In this document: positions 15,302-26,256 of the stretch, in pieces | Layout of the letters: every line of letters starts with the position of its first letter | Numbering within the stretch: the first letter of the stretch is position 1 | Origin: Pseudomonas sp. NFIX28 | GTDB taxonomy: Bacteria > Pseudomonadota > Gammaproteobacteria > Pseudomonadales > Pseudomonadaceae | Direction of reading: 5' to 3' | Assembly (NCBI RefSeq): GCF_900107395.1 | Contig: NZ_FNPW01000004.1 | Coordinates: 372,001-436,000, forward strand | DNA length: 64,000 nucleotides | Made by a program: the position numbers and the translations under genes | The notes under the pieces: model-generated | Seen by the model: only the letters and a program-made list of their open reading frames with translations | Databases searched by the model: none | What the model was told of the DNA's origin: nothing

Positions 15302-16282
15302 TCAACCGCGTTCGGAAGGCACCGAAGACAGTTCGAACGGGCTGCTGCTACGTCGCTGGTTGCGGTCTTCCCGCGGCGTGGCGCCGAAGAAGTTGCGGTA
15401 GGCGCTGGAGAAATGCGGCCCCGAGGAGAAACCGCAGGACAGGCCGATCTGGATGATCGACTTGCTGGTCTGCATCAGCATCTGCCGCGCCTTGTTCAGG
15501 CGCAGCTCCAGGTAATACTGGCTCGGCACGCGATTGAGGTATTGCTTGAAGATCCGTTCCAGCTGGCGGCGCGAGACGCAGACATGCTGGGCGATTTCAT
15601 CAGTGGTCAGCGGCTCTTCGATGTTGGCTTCCATCAGCAACACCGCCTGGGTGAGCTTTGGATGGCTGGAACCGAGGCGGTTTTGCAGCGGAATGCGCTG
15701 ACGCTCCCCGCCTTCGCGAATACGCTCGACCACCAGCTCTTCCGAGACCGCGCCGGCCAGTTCCGCGCCATGGTCGCGCGCCAGCACCGCCAGCAACAGG
15801 TCCAGCACCGACATGCCGCCGCAGGCCGTCAGGCGGTCGCGGTCCCAATCGAACAGATGGCTGGTGGCGATGACCTTGGGGAAGCGCTCGGCAAAATCGT
15901 CCTGCCAGCGCCAGTGCACCGCCGCCCGATAACCGTCGAGAAACCCCAGCTGCGCCAGGGGATACACGCCGGCGGACAAGCCACCGATCACACATCCGGC
16001 GCGCACCAGTTGCTTGAGCGCGCTGCTTAGGGCCGGCGCCAGGGTGGCGGGCGGCTCATCGGCCAGCAGGAACAGTTTCTGGCAGCCTTCGAGCTTGCCC
16101 GACCAGGGTTCGCCCGGCAGTTGCCAGGCGCCTTCGGCCGGAGCCTCGGCCTGCAGGAAGGCCAGTTCGTAGACCACTTCCGGATGCACGCGCTGAGCAA
16201 CACGCAAGGCCTCCTCGGCCAGCGCCAGCGTCAAGGCTTTAGTGCTGGGCCAAATCAGGAAACCAATTCGATGGGCAGTCAT
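15302..16282 (-). CDS. argR: Arginine-responsive regulator ArgR (AraC/XylS family)
   Basis: 326 residues. It is the Pseudomonas arginine regulator, unrelated to E. coli ArgR. An N-terminal DJ-1/PfpI-like domain (about 1-190, FLLADEPPATLAP, GCVIGGLSAGVYPLAQLGFLDG) probably senses arginine. A C-terminal AraC-type double helix-turn-helix follows (about 215-315, with TTDEIAQHVCVSRRQLERIF and LSCGFSSGPHFSSAYRNFFG). The ATG at 16282 is preferred over a TTG nine bases upstream because the family begins MTAHRIGFLIWPSTKA. It follows aotP as the last gene of the aot cluster and should control both the aot and ast operons. Confidence 0.95.
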   Translation of the reverse strand: MTAHRIGFLIWPSTKALTLALAEEALRVAQRVHPEVVYELAFLQAEAPAEGAWQLPGEPWSGKLEGCQKLFLLADEPPATLAPALSSALKQLVRAGCVIGGLSAGVYPLAQLGFLDGYRAAVHWRWQDDFAERFPKVIATSHLFDWDRDRLTACGGMSVLDLLLAVLARDHGAELAGAVSEELVVERIREGGERQRIPLQNRLGSSHPKLTQAVLLMEANIEEPLTTDEIAQHVCVSRRQLERIFKQYLNRVPSQYYLELRLNKARQMLMQTSKSIIQIGLSCGFSSGPHFSSAYRNFFGATPREDRNQRRSSSPFELSSVPSERG

Positions 16283-16396
16283 GGCGGGCAATCCGAAACG
16301 AAAACAGTGTTAGAGGCCAAAGGCGGCTGCAACCAAATTAGACCATCTGGCACGCGGTGCGCAGCATGACCTAATTTGGTGCATTACGGGAGTGAT

Positions 16397-17161
16397 TTAC
16401 TTCAGGCTGCCCGAGAGGAATTGTTGCAAACGTTCCGATTGCGGATTGACCAGCACTTCACGCGGGTTGCCGCTCTCTTCCACCAGGCCCTTGTGCAGGA
16501 AAATCAGCTGGTTCGACACTTCACGGGCAAAGCCCATTTCGTGGGTCACCACCACCATGGTCCGGCCTTCCTGGGCCAAGGCCTGCATCACTTTCAACAC
16601 GTCGCCCACCAGCTCGGGGTCGAGCGCCGAAGTCGGCTCGTCGAACAGCATGACCTCAGGCTCCATCGCCAGCGCACGGGCGATCGCCACGCGCTGCTGC
16701 TCACCACCGGACATGTGGCCCGGGTAGGCATCCTTGCGATGCGCCACGCCGACCTTGGCCAGGTAGTGCTCGGCCTTTTCCCGGGCCTCGGCCTTGGGTA
16801 CACCGAGCACGTGCACCGGCGCTTCCATGATGTTTTCGATGGCGGTCATGTGCGACCACAGGTTGAAGTGCTGGAACACCATCGACAGGCGCGAACGCAT
16901 GCGCTGCAGCTGTTTTGGATCGGCCGCCTTCAGGGCGCCGTCCTTGTTCGCCACCAGCTTCAACTCTTCGTTGTTCAGCAGGATCTTGCCGGCGTGCGGC
17001 TGCTCCAGCAGATTGATGCAACGCAGGAAGGTGGATTTGCCGGAGCCACTGGAGCCGATGATGCTGATCACATCGCCAGCCGCCGCTTTCAGGGACACGC
17101 CCTTGAGCACTTCGTGACTGCCATAGCGTTTATGCAGGTCTTGGACTTCAAGTTTGTACAT
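16397..17161 (-). CDS. aotP: Arginine/ornithine ABC transporter ATPase AotP
   Basis: 254 residues, cytoplasmic ATPase of a polar amino acid ABC importer (HisP/ArtP type). It has Walker A GSSGSGKST, Q-loop VFQHFNLW, signature MSGGEQQRVAIARAL, Walker B VMLFDEPTSALD and H-loop VVTHEMGFAR. The start at 17161 (MYKLEVQDLHKRYG) is the family start; an open frame reaches 17176. It follows aotO by 23 bp and precedes argR, as in P. aeruginosa. Confidence 0.95.
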   Translation of the reverse strand: MYKLEVQDLHKRYGSHEVLKGVSLKAAAGDVISIIGSSGSGKSTFLRCINLLEQPHAGKILLNNEELKLVANKDGALKAADPKQLQRMRSRLSMVFQHFNLWSHMTAIENIMEAPVHVLGVPKAEAREKAEHYLAKVGVAHRKDAYPGHMSGGEQQRVAIARALAMEPEVMLFDEPTSALDPELVGDVLKVMQALAQEGRTMVVVTHEMGFAREVSNQLIFLHKGLVEESGNPREVLVNPQSERLQQFLSGSLK

Positions 17162-17184
17162 GCTGTCGGTTCTCACAAAAGCAG

Positions 17185-18297
17185 TCAGTCGTTGAGCAAG
17201 CGCCCGTGCCGCAGCGCTTCGCGCCCCGCCACCTTGGCCAGCCAGAAACCGGGTTGGGCGTAACGCAGCCGCTCAACGGCGAACAACACGCCGCTGGTGC
17301 CAGCACACAAGGTGCTGACCCGATCGGATAAGGGATCAATCACTTCGAAAATCGGCTCGCCCTTCTCCACCCAGCTACCGGCCGGACGCAGAAAACTCAC
17401 CACGCCGGGATGCGGCGCAAACAACAATTCAGTGCCTTCGAAAGGCATGGCCTCGCACGCTTCGTGCTGCGGCGCCGGCCACTGGCCCGCGATCAGCCCC
17501 TGCTCGGCGAGGAACGCCAGGATACCTTCGGCGTGGGCCTCGGCTTGCGGGCGACCGGTGTCAGCCTGACCGCCCAGCTCGATGGTCGTCGCCAGACAGG
17601 CCAGCGGAATCTGCGCCTGCGGGAACTGGCGCGACAGGCGCAACCAGGGCAGCGAACAGGCTTCATCGAACGAACTGCCGCCGGAGTCTTCCGCCAGCAG
17701 GCCGACACGTACATTCAGATGGGCCGCCAGCGAACGCCACTGCGGCCAATGCTGCGGCAAGGCGTACATATGCAGCGCCGCTTCCGCATCGCAGTGCAGG
17801 TCCAGCACCACATCCGCAGTGCAGGCATGGCTCAGGAGAATGCGCTGCATGCCTTGCAGCTGGCTCGACGGTGCCGGCAGTTCCGCCAGCACAGCGCTCA
17901 TGGCCTGGCGAATCACCTGGATATTGGCGTGCGGGTCATCTCCCAGGCAGCCTTCCAGGCGGGCCGCGACCGGCGCGCTCAGCTCGACGAAATCGCGATT
18001 GAAGTTCTTGCCGCTGCCCGCCTCGAAGCGCCCCTGGTGATTGCCTTGCAACAGCTGCCCCAAACCCATCGGGTTGGCTACCGGCACCAGTTCGATCACG
18101 CCATTCAGCGCGCCCTGGGCCTCCAGCTCGGCCAGGCGCTTTTTCAGCTCCCAGGCGGTGCGCATCCCCGGCAGCTCGTCCGCATGCAGGCTGGCCTGGA
18201 TATAGGCCTTGCGTTCGCCGCGCCCGAAACGGAACACCGAGATTTGCCGCTCGCTGCCCAGGTGGCTCCATGGCAATACGTGGTCAATGCGTTCCAT
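17185..18297 (-). CDS. aotO: AotO, succinylglutamate desuccinylase/aspartoacylase-family protein
   Basis: 370 residues. It belongs to the zinc carboxypeptidase-like AstE/aspartoacylase superfamily: QASLHADELPG gives the HxxE zinc ligands, and DVVLDLHCD a further His. Catalytic substrate unknown. The gene sits between permease and ATPase genes of the arginine/ornithine importer, 1 bp from aotM, and the same order occurs in P. aeruginosa, where it is reported not to be required for transport (recalled). It may hydrolyse an N-acyl or amide-linked amino acid brought in by the transporter; that is inference. Confidence 0.88.
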   Translation of the reverse strand: MERIDHVLPWSHLGSERQISVFRFGRGERKAYIQASLHADELPGMRTAWELKKRLAELEAQGALNGVIELVPVANPMGLGQLLQGNHQGRFEAGSGKNFNRDFVELSAPVAARLEGCLGDDPHANIQVIRQAMSAVLAELPAPSSQLQGMQRILLSHACTADVVLDLHCDAEAALHMYALPQHWPQWRSLAAHLNVRVGLLAEDSGGSSFDEACSLPWLRLSRQFPQAQIPLACLATTIELGGQADTGRPQAEAHAEGILAFLAEQGLIAGQWPAPQHEACEAMPFEGTELLFAPHPGVVSFLRPAGSWVEKGEPIFEVIDPLSDRVSTLCAGTSGVLFAVERLRYAQPGFWLAKVAGREALRHGRLLND

Positions 18298-18298
18298 A

Positions 18299-18997
18299 TC
18301 AGTGCTTCCGCGGCGCCAGGTAGCGCAGCCAGCGGCCTTCGGCCAGCTTGAACAAGCGCACCAGGATAAAGGTCAGGCACAGGTAGAACACGCCGGCGGT
18401 GATGTAGGCCTCGAACGGCAGGTAGTACTGCGCGTTGACCGTACGGGCCGCACCGGTGATGTCGATCAGGGTCACGATGGAGGCCAGGCTGGTGGTCTGC
18501 AGCATCATGATCACTTCATTGCTGTATTGCGGCAGCGCCCGGCGCAGGGCCGACGGCAGCAGGATGCGGGCATACATCTTGTAGCGCGACATGCCCATGG
18601 CCTTGGCCGCCTCGATCTCGCCGTTCGGCGTGGCCTTGAGGCTGCCGGCGATGATTTCCGCGGTGTAGGCACTGGTGTTGATGGCAAATGCCAGGCAGGC
18701 ACAGAAGGTCGCACTGGACAGCCAAGGCCAGAGGAAGCTTTGGCGCACCGCATCGAACTGGGCCAGGCCGTAGTAAATCAGGAACAGCTGCACCAGCATC
18801 GGCGTGCCGCGGATCACATAGGTATAGAGCCAGGCACTGAGGTTGACGATCGGCTGCTTGGACACCCGCATCAGCCCCAGGGGCAGCGCCACCAGCAGAC
18901 CGAAGAACAGCGACAGGGCCAAAAGCTTCAGGGTGGTCAGCAAGCCACTGAAATACAGTGGCAAGGCCTCATAGATGACGTTGTAGTCGAAGATCAT
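18299..18997 (-). CDS. aotM: Arginine/ornithine ABC transporter permease AotM
   Basis: 232 residues, inner-membrane subunit of a HisMQ-type permease with about five membrane segments. The first is around residues 15-40 (LLTTLKLLALSLFFGLLVALPLGL). The coupling-loop EAA motif is EIEAAKAMGMSRYKMYARILLPSALRRALP. Its ATG overlaps the aotQ stop by four bases (ATGA), showing translational coupling of the heterodimer partners. Confidence 0.94.
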   Translation of the reverse strand: MIFDYNVIYEALPLYFSGLLTTLKLLALSLFFGLLVALPLGLMRVSKQPIVNLSAWLYTYVIRGTPMLVQLFLIYYGLAQFDAVRQSFLWPWLSSATFCACLAFAINTSAYTAEIIAGSLKATPNGEIEAAKAMGMSRYKMYARILLPSALRRALPQYSNEVIMMLQTTSLASIVTLIDITGAARTVNAQYYLPFEAYITAGVFYLCLTFILVRLFKLAEGRWLRYLAPRKH

Positions 18998-19683
18998 AGA
19001 TCAGCCGCCCTTACGCCTACCGAGTAGCGCTTCTCAAGGTGACGCAATGCCAGCAACGAGACACTGGTGATCACCAGGTACATCGCCGCCACTGCGAGGA
19101 AGAAGGTGAAAGGCTCGCGGGTGGCATCCGCCGCCTGCTTGGCCTTGAACATCATGTCTTGCAGGCCCACCACCGAAATCAGCGCGGTAGCCTTGGTCAG
19201 TACCAGCCAGTTGTTGGTGAAGCCGGGGATCGCCAGGCGGATCATCTGCGGCACCAGCACCCGGAAGAACACCTGGAAGCTGTTCATGCCGTAGGCCATG
19301 CCTGCCTCGGCCTGACCCTTGGGGATCGCCATGAAGGCCCCGCGAAAGGTTTCTGACAGGTAGGCACCAAAGATGAAACCCAGGGTGCCGATACCGGCGG
19401 CCAGCGGGTTCAGGTCGATGTAGTCGTCGTAACCCAACATGGGCGCAACCCGGTTGAGCAGGTCCTGACCGCCGTAGAAGATCAGCAGGATCAGCACCAG
19501 GTCGGGAATCCCGCGGATCACCGTGGAATACAGATCGCCCAGCCATGCCAGCCAGCGCACCGGCGAGAGGCGCAACGCGACTCCGACCAGACCCAGAACG
19601 ATGGCCAGGGCCATGGACGACAAGGCAAGCTGAAGCGTCAGCCAAGCGCCATCGAGGATGACAGCCCCGTAGCCTTTCAACAT
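18994..19683 (-). CDS. aotQ: Arginine/ornithine ABC transporter permease AotQ
   Basis: 229 residues, partner permease of AotM. Hydrophobic segments begin at about residue 10 (GAWLTLQLALSSMALAIVLG). The EAA loop reads QAEAGMAYGMNSFQVFFRVLVPQMIRLAIP, which couples to the ATPase AotP. It lies 90 bp after the binding protein gene aotJ. Confidence 0.94.
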   Translation of the reverse strand: MLKGYGAVILDGAWLTLQLALSSMALAIVLGLVGVALRLSPVRWLAWLGDLYSTVIRGIPDLVLILLIFYGGQDLLNRVAPMLGYDDYIDLNPLAAGIGTLGFIFGAYLSETFRGAFMAIPKGQAEAGMAYGMNSFQVFFRVLVPQMIRLAIPGFTNNWLVLTKATALISVVGLQDMMFKAKQAADATREPFTFFLAVAAMYLVITSVSLLALRHLEKRYSVGVRAADL

Positions 19684-19773
19684 GATTCAGGTCCTCGAAA
19701 ATTGGGATGAAAAAATGGCGCAAACTTCAGAGATTCTGCTGCTTGCGCCATCTCGGACTTGCTGACTTGACGA

Positions 19774-20550
19774 TTACTGACCGTAAATGTCGAAGTCGAA
19801 GTACTTGTCCTGGATTTGCTTGTATTTGCCGTTCTCGCGAATGGCCGCGATCGCACCGGTGATTTTGTCTTTCAGTGCATCGCCCTTGCGCACGGCGATA
19901 CCCACGCCGTCACCGAAGTACTTGGTATCGGTGAAAGCCGGACCGACGAACGCGAAGCCTTTGCCGGCGTCGGTTTTCAGGAAGCCGTCGTTCAACAGGG
20001 TAGCGTCCGCCACGGTACCGTCGAGGCGACCGGCCGCCACGTCCAGATAGATTTCGTTCTGCGAGCCGTATGGCTTGATCTCGGCACCCAGCGGAGCCAG
20101 CACTTCACGGGCGAAACGCTCGTGGATCGAACCGCGCTGCACGCCAATGTTCTTGCCCTTGAGCTCGGTCAGGCCATCGCTGACCTGGGTGCCCGCCTTC
20201 ATGACCAGGCGCGCCGGAGTGTTGTAGTACTTGCCGGTGAAGTCCACGGACTTCTTGCGATCATCGGTGATCGACATCGACGACAGGATCGCATCGATCT
20301 TGCGCACCTTGAGTGCCGGGATCAGGCCGTCGAACTCTTGCTCGACCCACACGCACTTGACCTTCATTTCTTCGCACAGGGCGTTGCCGATGTCGTAGTC
20401 GAAACCAACGATGCTGCCATCCGGAGCCTTGGAGGCGAATGGGGGGTAAGCCGCTTCGATACCAATTTTCAGAGGCTTTTCATCGGCGAATGTCGGCAGG
20501 GAAAGTACGGAGGACAGTGCCAGGGCGCCAAGAAGCACGAGTTTCTTCAT
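19774..20550 (-). CDS. aotJ: Periplasmic arginine/ornithine-binding protein AotJ
   Basis: 258 residues, solute-binding protein of family 3. A signal peptide of about 22 residues ([21 protein letters not shown], cut before DEKPLK) directs export. The mature protein starts [18 protein letters not shown] and contains [14 protein letters not shown], typical of lysine/arginine/ornithine binders. The frame stays open to 20706, but 20550 is chosen for the signal peptide. It is the first gene of aotJQMOP-argR. Confidence 0.95.
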   Translation of the reverse strand: MKKLVLLGALALSSVLSLPTFADEKPLKIGIEAAYPPFASKAPDGSIVGFDYDIGNALCEEMKVKCVWVEQEFDGLIPALKVRKIDAILSSMSITDDRKKSVDFTGKYYNTPARLVMKAGTQVSDGLTELKGKNIGVQRGSIHERFAREVLAPLGAEIKPYGSQNEIYLDVAAGRLDGTVADATLLNDGFLKTDAGKGFAFVGPAFTDTKYFGDGVGIAVRKGDALKDKITGAIAAIRENGKYKQIQDKYFDFDIYGQ

Positions 20551-20731
20551 CTTAGGACTCCATCGGTAAAGGGCGAAAACGGCAGAGTGAGCGACAGCCC
20601 AATATGCGAATGGGTGGAACCTGATAGCGGTGCTGCGTCCTTGAGGACCCGGCCATGAACCCCAGACGGGCTCCCCGGCAGGCAACGACGAGCGAGTGAT
20701 CGGCATTCTAACGACAGGCCCGAAGCCGATA

Positions 20732-20747
20732 TTTCCTCAATGCGACA
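20732..20747 (-). promoter_or_regulatory. Candidate ArgR half-site before aotJ
   Basis: Minus strand TGTCGCATTGAGGAAA matches TGTCGC-N8-AA, the same form as the sites before astC, about 190 bases upstream of aotJ. A weaker TGTCGT follows at 20716-20711. The rest of the 683-bp gap 20551-21233 holds an AT-rich promoter-like stretch with no gene that I can support, a REP pair and the acsA terminator. Confidence 0.5.
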
Positions 20748-21053
20748 ACAAATTACAGAAGCACCGAGAAACCAGGTCGAGCACATTGACAGCTCTTCAG
20801 ATTTATGCAAGAGCAAAAGACGGTGAACCAATCTACGCTGCAAATTGCGGGCCTATTATTCGCAAAGCCTTCTATTCCGGCAAGCGCAGCGTTATGACTT
20901 ATTTTTTACCGGCCCCGCAAAGGCCCTGAAACAGCGCTTGGCGTTTCTCATTGCCCCGAATCCGGGCAACGGGTTACACATTCCCTTCCGCCGGTAACAT
21001 TCAGATACGCCCGATGGACATACCGATATTTATTCAATCGAAAAGCCACTGCC

Positions 21054-21155
21054 TGTAGCCGCTGCCGCAGGCTGCGATAAGGCCCGAAGGGCCTTTCAGG
21101 GCCTTCAAGAGCGCGTCTCCTGCGGAGCCGATCGCAGCCTGCGGCAGCGGCTACA
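21054..21155 (+). repeat. REP pair (REPIN), GTAGCCGCTGCCGCAGGCTGCG type
   Basis: TGTAGCCGCTGCCGCAGGCT from 21054 and the near-perfect inverted copy AGCCTGCGGCAGCGGCTACA ending at 21155 flank a spacer of about 55 bases that contains further GGCCTT palindromes. Situated between acsA and aotJ. Confidence 0.87.
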
Positions 21156-21177
21156 GAAGCCCCCCGATAGCGCCCAC

Positions 21178-21215
21178 AAAAAAGCCCCGCCCGGCACAAG
21201 GCCGGGCGGGGCTTT
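21178..21215 (-). terminator. Terminator after acsA
   Basis: Minus strand: GCCCCGCCCGGC, loop CTTGT, GCCGGGCGGGGC, a perfect 12-bp stem, then six T in the transcript direction. It lies 19 bases after the acsA stop. Confidence 0.93.
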
Positions 21216-21233
21216 CATCGATGCAGGTCGGCC

Positions 21234-23189
<1,956 letters not shown>

Positions 23190-23601
23190 CTTTCTTACCT
23201 CGGTGACATAGTTGTTGTTGTATGACCCCGTTGTAGCCGGGGCGGGCCTATAGAACCATTCGACGATGGTAGTAACAACCCCCTGCCAATTGCCCAGGAA
23301 AAGGCTCCAGCACGTCTATTGCGGTACTTGCAGCAAAGTCTGCGGCCAGTAAAAGCCGGCCGCTGCATGGTGCAGGGTCGTTTTCAGCGCGATTGTTACA
23401 AAAACCGTCAATAGTGTTTATCAAAAGCACGCCTGTATAGCGCCTACCCAGGCGCCTAGAATCGACTTCGCCAACAAGGCAACGCGATTAACCAAGTTAC
23501 AGCCCCCACGAAGGCAGTTAATCCAAACTTCCACTCAAGTTCCACACGCAGCCCCATAAAGGCTGCGTGACCCCACACGACCTTAGAAAGGTGAAGTCAA
23601 C
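23190..23601 (+). other. Divergent intergenic region between acsA and the DUF2790 gene
   Basis: 412 bases without a supportable gene. It should contain the promoters of both flanking genes. An AT-rich segment around 23390-23480 could carry them, but no confident -10/-35 or sigma-54 element was found. The last 15 bases before the DUF2790 start carry the ribosome site AGAAAGGTGAAG. Confidence 0.5.
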
Positions 23602-23865
23602 ATGAAAGCTTTATTAGTTCTGGCCCTCAGCAGTCTTTGCGCTACAGCAATGGCCGACGAGATCCCGACTGATGTCGCAAGCCAGCAGCCGCCGGTAGAG
23701 GAATACACTTACTCGTCCGATCTGGACATCGCCAAAGTTATATCCATGAGCGAAGTTCCGAATGTATGCGAAGTTGTACCGGCGCGCATGGAATATGAAG
23801 ATTCAAAAGGCTTGCGGCATATTCTTCAATATAGCGTCATGGGTAACGGCTGTTCTAACGGCTGA
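23602..23865 (+). CDS. Small exported DUF2790 protein
   Basis: 87 residues with an N-terminal signal peptide (KALLVLALSSLCATAMA, cut before DEIPTD). The mature part has the DUF2790 pattern: YTYSSDLDIAKVISM, two cysteines (CEVVPARMEYEDSKG and GNGCSNG) and HILQYSVMG. Such small periplasmic proteins are numerous in Pseudomonas, and some respond to copper or other stress, but the molecular role is unknown. The two cysteines probably form a disulfide. Confidence 0.88.
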   Translation: MKALLVLALSSLCATAMADEIPTDVASQQPPVEEYTYSSDLDIAKVISMSEVPNVCEVVPARMEYEDSKGLRHILQYSVMGNGCSNG

Positions 23866-23901
23866 TACACAGGTTATTTCTTGAAGTTAAAACCAATGCC
23901 G

Positions 23902-23925
23902 GCCGCAAGAAATCTTTCTTGCGGC
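23902..23925. repeat. Perfect 11-bp inverted repeat after the DUF2790 gene
   Basis: GCCGCAAGAAA and TTTCTTGCGGC are separated by two bases, 37 bases after the stop codon. GCCGG flanks on both sides extend the symmetry. There is no T-run, so it would be an atypical terminator or a transcript-stabilising hairpin. Confidence 0.5.
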
Positions 23926-24147
23926 AAAGATGGCCGGAACACATGGCTGAATTCAGGTTTGTTACAAGCCCCCCATGCAGGGCGACCAGACCTTTTCTAT
24001 TTTTGCCTTTGCGGCCCTGCAGGAAGCGTTTTGCAATCGCCCCAAAGGGGTTGACGAAGGGTAGAAACGTCTTCTTCCACGTCAAAAACCGAACTCGCAC
24101 CGCAACCCCGAAGAGTAGTGTTTCAAAGATCAAAAATTGACCATTCG

Positions 24148-24163
24148 ACACAAGATATAGTGG
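24148..24163 (+). promoter_or_regulatory. Probable NrdR box
   Basis: ACACAAGATATAGTGG matches the NrdR consensus acaCwAtATaTwGtgt at 14 of 16 positions. NrdR is the zinc-finger/ATP-cone repressor of ribonucleotide reductase genes. Boxes usually come in pairs about three helical turns apart; no clear second copy was seen at that spacing. It lies 562 bases before the nrdB ATG. Confidence 0.6.
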
Positions 24164-24469
24164 CAAAAGCATTTTTCTGCTGATTTTTTGAGCAGAAAAC
24201 CCAACCGACAATTTGCGGCATCGATTGAACACAATCCTGTCTACGAAAACTCGCCACCTCCCCTGCAGGCCATGGTTCACGGGGCTTGCAGCGTATCGCG
24301 CAACAATCTCGGCGCCACCGGCCACCTCGAACCGCTAAAAACACGCCAAACCGGGTGAAAAAAAATCTTCTCAGGCCAAAGCCTTGTAAACCCTCGCTCC
24401 GCCGCGATCACGCCCCTCGCCGACCCAATCGTGAGCCACTTCGTCGCACCCAAGCGACAAAAAAGTCCC

Positions 24470-24475
24470 TATAAT
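24470..24475 (+). promoter_or_regulatory. Possible sigma-70 -10 element for nrdB
   Basis: A consensus TATAAT lies 250 bases before the nrdB start, embedded in CCCTATAATGCGGCC. A good -35 hexamer at 16-18 bases was not found (TTCGTC or CGCACC at best), so confidence is limited. It would give a leader of about 240 nt that ends in the ribosome site CAGGAG before 24726. Confidence 0.4.
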
Positions 24476-24725
24476 GCGGCCTTAAAACGGGCCTGCAATA
24501 TTCCCTTACAGGGATAAACAGCCAGTCCGAAGCCAGCGCAGAACACGACTTGCTCCTCTGCGCCATCGTCGCCTCGGAACTCCCGTACATATTTTTGTTT
24601 ATTGCCTGCGTTAGCTGCTGCAACAAACGATTCCTTAAGATCCAACGCGGCCAGTTCGGCCGTGTGAAAAACCAACCACCAGGTTTCACACGGGCATCTG
24701 GCCCTCACGCAGGAGACGACACGTC

Positions 24726-25973
24726 ATGCTGAGCTGGGACGAATTCGACAAAGAAGAAGGCGAAGTCGCCGTTAAAGGCGCCAACGCCGGCCACGCGGCC
24801 GAAGCCACCATGGACCGCCTCGACAGCGCCGGCGGTGCCGCTGCGCTCGAAGCCCGCGCCGTAACCGCCAACGACTCGGCAGCCGTCGCCCGCGCCAAGG
24901 CCTCTTTGGACCAGCTCGATATCGCTGAAGGCCTGGCCGAGCTGGAAGGTGCTTCCGCCCGTGTCGCCGTCGACGAAAAGCGCATGATCAACTGCCGCGC
25001 CGACCTCAACCAGCTCGTGCCATTCAAGTACGACTGGGCCTGGCAGAAATACCTGGACGGTTGCGCAAACCACTGGATGCCGCAAGAAGTCAACATGACC
25101 GCCGACATCGCCCTCTGGAAGAACCCGGAAGGCCTGACCGACGACGAGCGTCGCATCGTGATGCGCAACCTGGGCTTCTTCTCCACCGCCGACTCCCTGG
25201 TTGCCAACAACCTGGTGCTGGCTGTGTACCGCCTGATCACCAACCCGGAATGCCGCCAGTACATCCTGCGCCAGGCGTTCGAAGAGGCGATCCATACCCA
25301 CGCCTATCAGTACTGCATCGAATCGCTGGCCATGGATGAAGGCGAGATCTTCAACATGTACCACGAGATTCCTTCGGTCGCGAAGAAAGCCGCCTGGGGC
25401 CTGAAGTACACCCGCTCGATCTCCGATCCGAAGTTCGAAACCGGCACCGTCGACACCGACAAAGAGCTGCTGCGCAACCTGATCGCCTACTACTGCGTCC
25501 TGGAAGGCATCTTCTTCTATTGCGGCTTTACCCAGATCCTGTCCATGGGCCGCCGCAACAAAATGACCGGCGTCGCCGAGCAGTTCCAGTACATCCTGCG
25601 CGACGAATCCATGCACCTGAACTTCGGTATCGACGTGATCAACCAGATCAAGATCGAAAACCCGCACCTGTGGGATGCCGAGATGAAGGAAGAAGCTACC
25701 CAGATGATCCTCCAGGGCACCCAACTGGAAATCGAATACGCTCGCGACACCATGCCGCGCGGCGTACTGGGCATGAACGCGGCAATGATGGAGGACTACC
25801 TCAAGTTCATCGCCAACCGTCGCCTGTCGCAGATCGGCCTGAAGGAAGAATACCCGGGCACCACCAACCCGTTCCCATGGATGAGCGAAATCATGGACTT
25901 GAAGAAAGAGAAGAACTTCTTCGAGACTCGCGTGATCGAGTATCAGACTGGCGGCGCGCTGAGCTGGGACTGA
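24726..25973 (+). CDS. nrdB: Ribonucleotide reductase class Ia, small subunit NrdB
   Basis: 415 residues. It carries the di-iron/tyrosyl-radical cofactor that drives reduction of ribonucleotides by NrdA. The iron-ligand regions are visible: [24 protein letters not shown] (Glu and His ligands), [14 protein letters not shown] and [14 protein letters not shown]. The C-terminal tail ending GGALSWD should dock into NrdA. A 70-residue Ala-rich N-terminal extension before [14 protein letters not shown] is typical of the Pseudomonas protein. nrdA is not adjacent. Confidence 0.95.
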   Translation: MLSWDEFDKEEGEVAVKGANAGHAAEATMDRLDSAGGAAALEARAVTANDSAAVARAKASLDQLDIAEGLAELEGASARVAVDEKRMINCRADLNQLVPFKYDWAWQKYLDGCANHWMPQEVNMTADIALWKNPEGLTDDERRIVMRNLGFFSTADSLVANNLVLAVYRLITNPECRQYILRQAFEEAIHTHAYQYCIESLAMDEGEIFNMYHEIPSVAKKAAWGLKYTRSISDPKFETGTVDTDKELLRNLIAYYCVLEGIFFYCGFTQILSMGRRNKMTGVAEQFQYILRDESMHLNFGIDVINQIKIENPHLWDAEMKEEATQMILQGTQLEIEYARDTMPRGVLGMNAAMMEDYLKFIANRRLSQIGLKEEYPGTTNPFPWMSEIMDLKKEKNFFETRVIEYQTGGALSWD

Positions 25974-26024
25974 TTCCGGCTCCCGCCTGTGCCGATCGCG
26001 ATCCGGATCGGCACAAGAAAGCCT

Positions 26025-26057
26025 CAAAAAAGCCCTGACTAGTTCAGGGCTTTTTTA
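26025..26057 (+). terminator. Terminator after nrdB
   Basis: AGCCCTGA (26031-26038), loop CTAGT, TCAGGGCT, then six T; an A-run precedes it, so it could also work on the minus strand. It closes nrdB and forms the left edge of the accessory region. Confidence 0.9.
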
Positions 26058-26142
26058 TGGCCGCTTAATTCTCCGTTCCACTCTCTTTTCCCCGCCCCTC
26101 CTCAGCAGATATCGGCAGGATGTATACCGGAGGGGATTGTCG

Positions 26143-26256
26143 ATGAACCCGCAACAACAGGAAGAACACCAGCGGCAGGCCTATGGCTTGTTCTGCTCAA
26201 GCGGGCGCCAGTCGAAATGTTGCCGTTCGCCAACGCCATTGAAGTCGACGCGATAG
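26143..26256 (+). pseudogene. Start of a lost gene (37 codons)
   Basis: A strong ribosome site GGAGGGG lies seven bases before an ATG (26143). The frame begins MNPQQQEEHQRQAYGLF, looks gene-like for about 17 codons, then runs into the 3' end of the opposite gene and stops after 37 codons. Best read as the surviving 5' end of a gene whose body was deleted or replaced when the neighbouring gene arrived. A genuine 37-residue peptide cannot be excluded. Confidence 0.4.

Larger units (their letters stand above)
23926..24725 (+). other. 800-bp leader/intergenic region before nrdB
   Basis: No convincing gene on either strand: open frames here lack family resemblance and good ribosome sites. It contains the NrdR-like box (24148-24163), a strong -10-like hexamer at 24470 and a purine/A-rich tract around 24355-24370. 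The nrdA gene usually found before nrdB is not here. Confidence 0.55.

Noticed and set aside
20551..21050. Short plus-strand frame at 20696-20929 upstream of aotJ
   Set aside because: Lies in the promoter region, has no ribosome site, and its sequence has no protein-like pattern.
23855..24325. 156-codon minus-strand frame before nrdB
   Set aside because: Basic, low-similarity sequence with no ribosome site; crosses the NrdR-like box and a hairpin.
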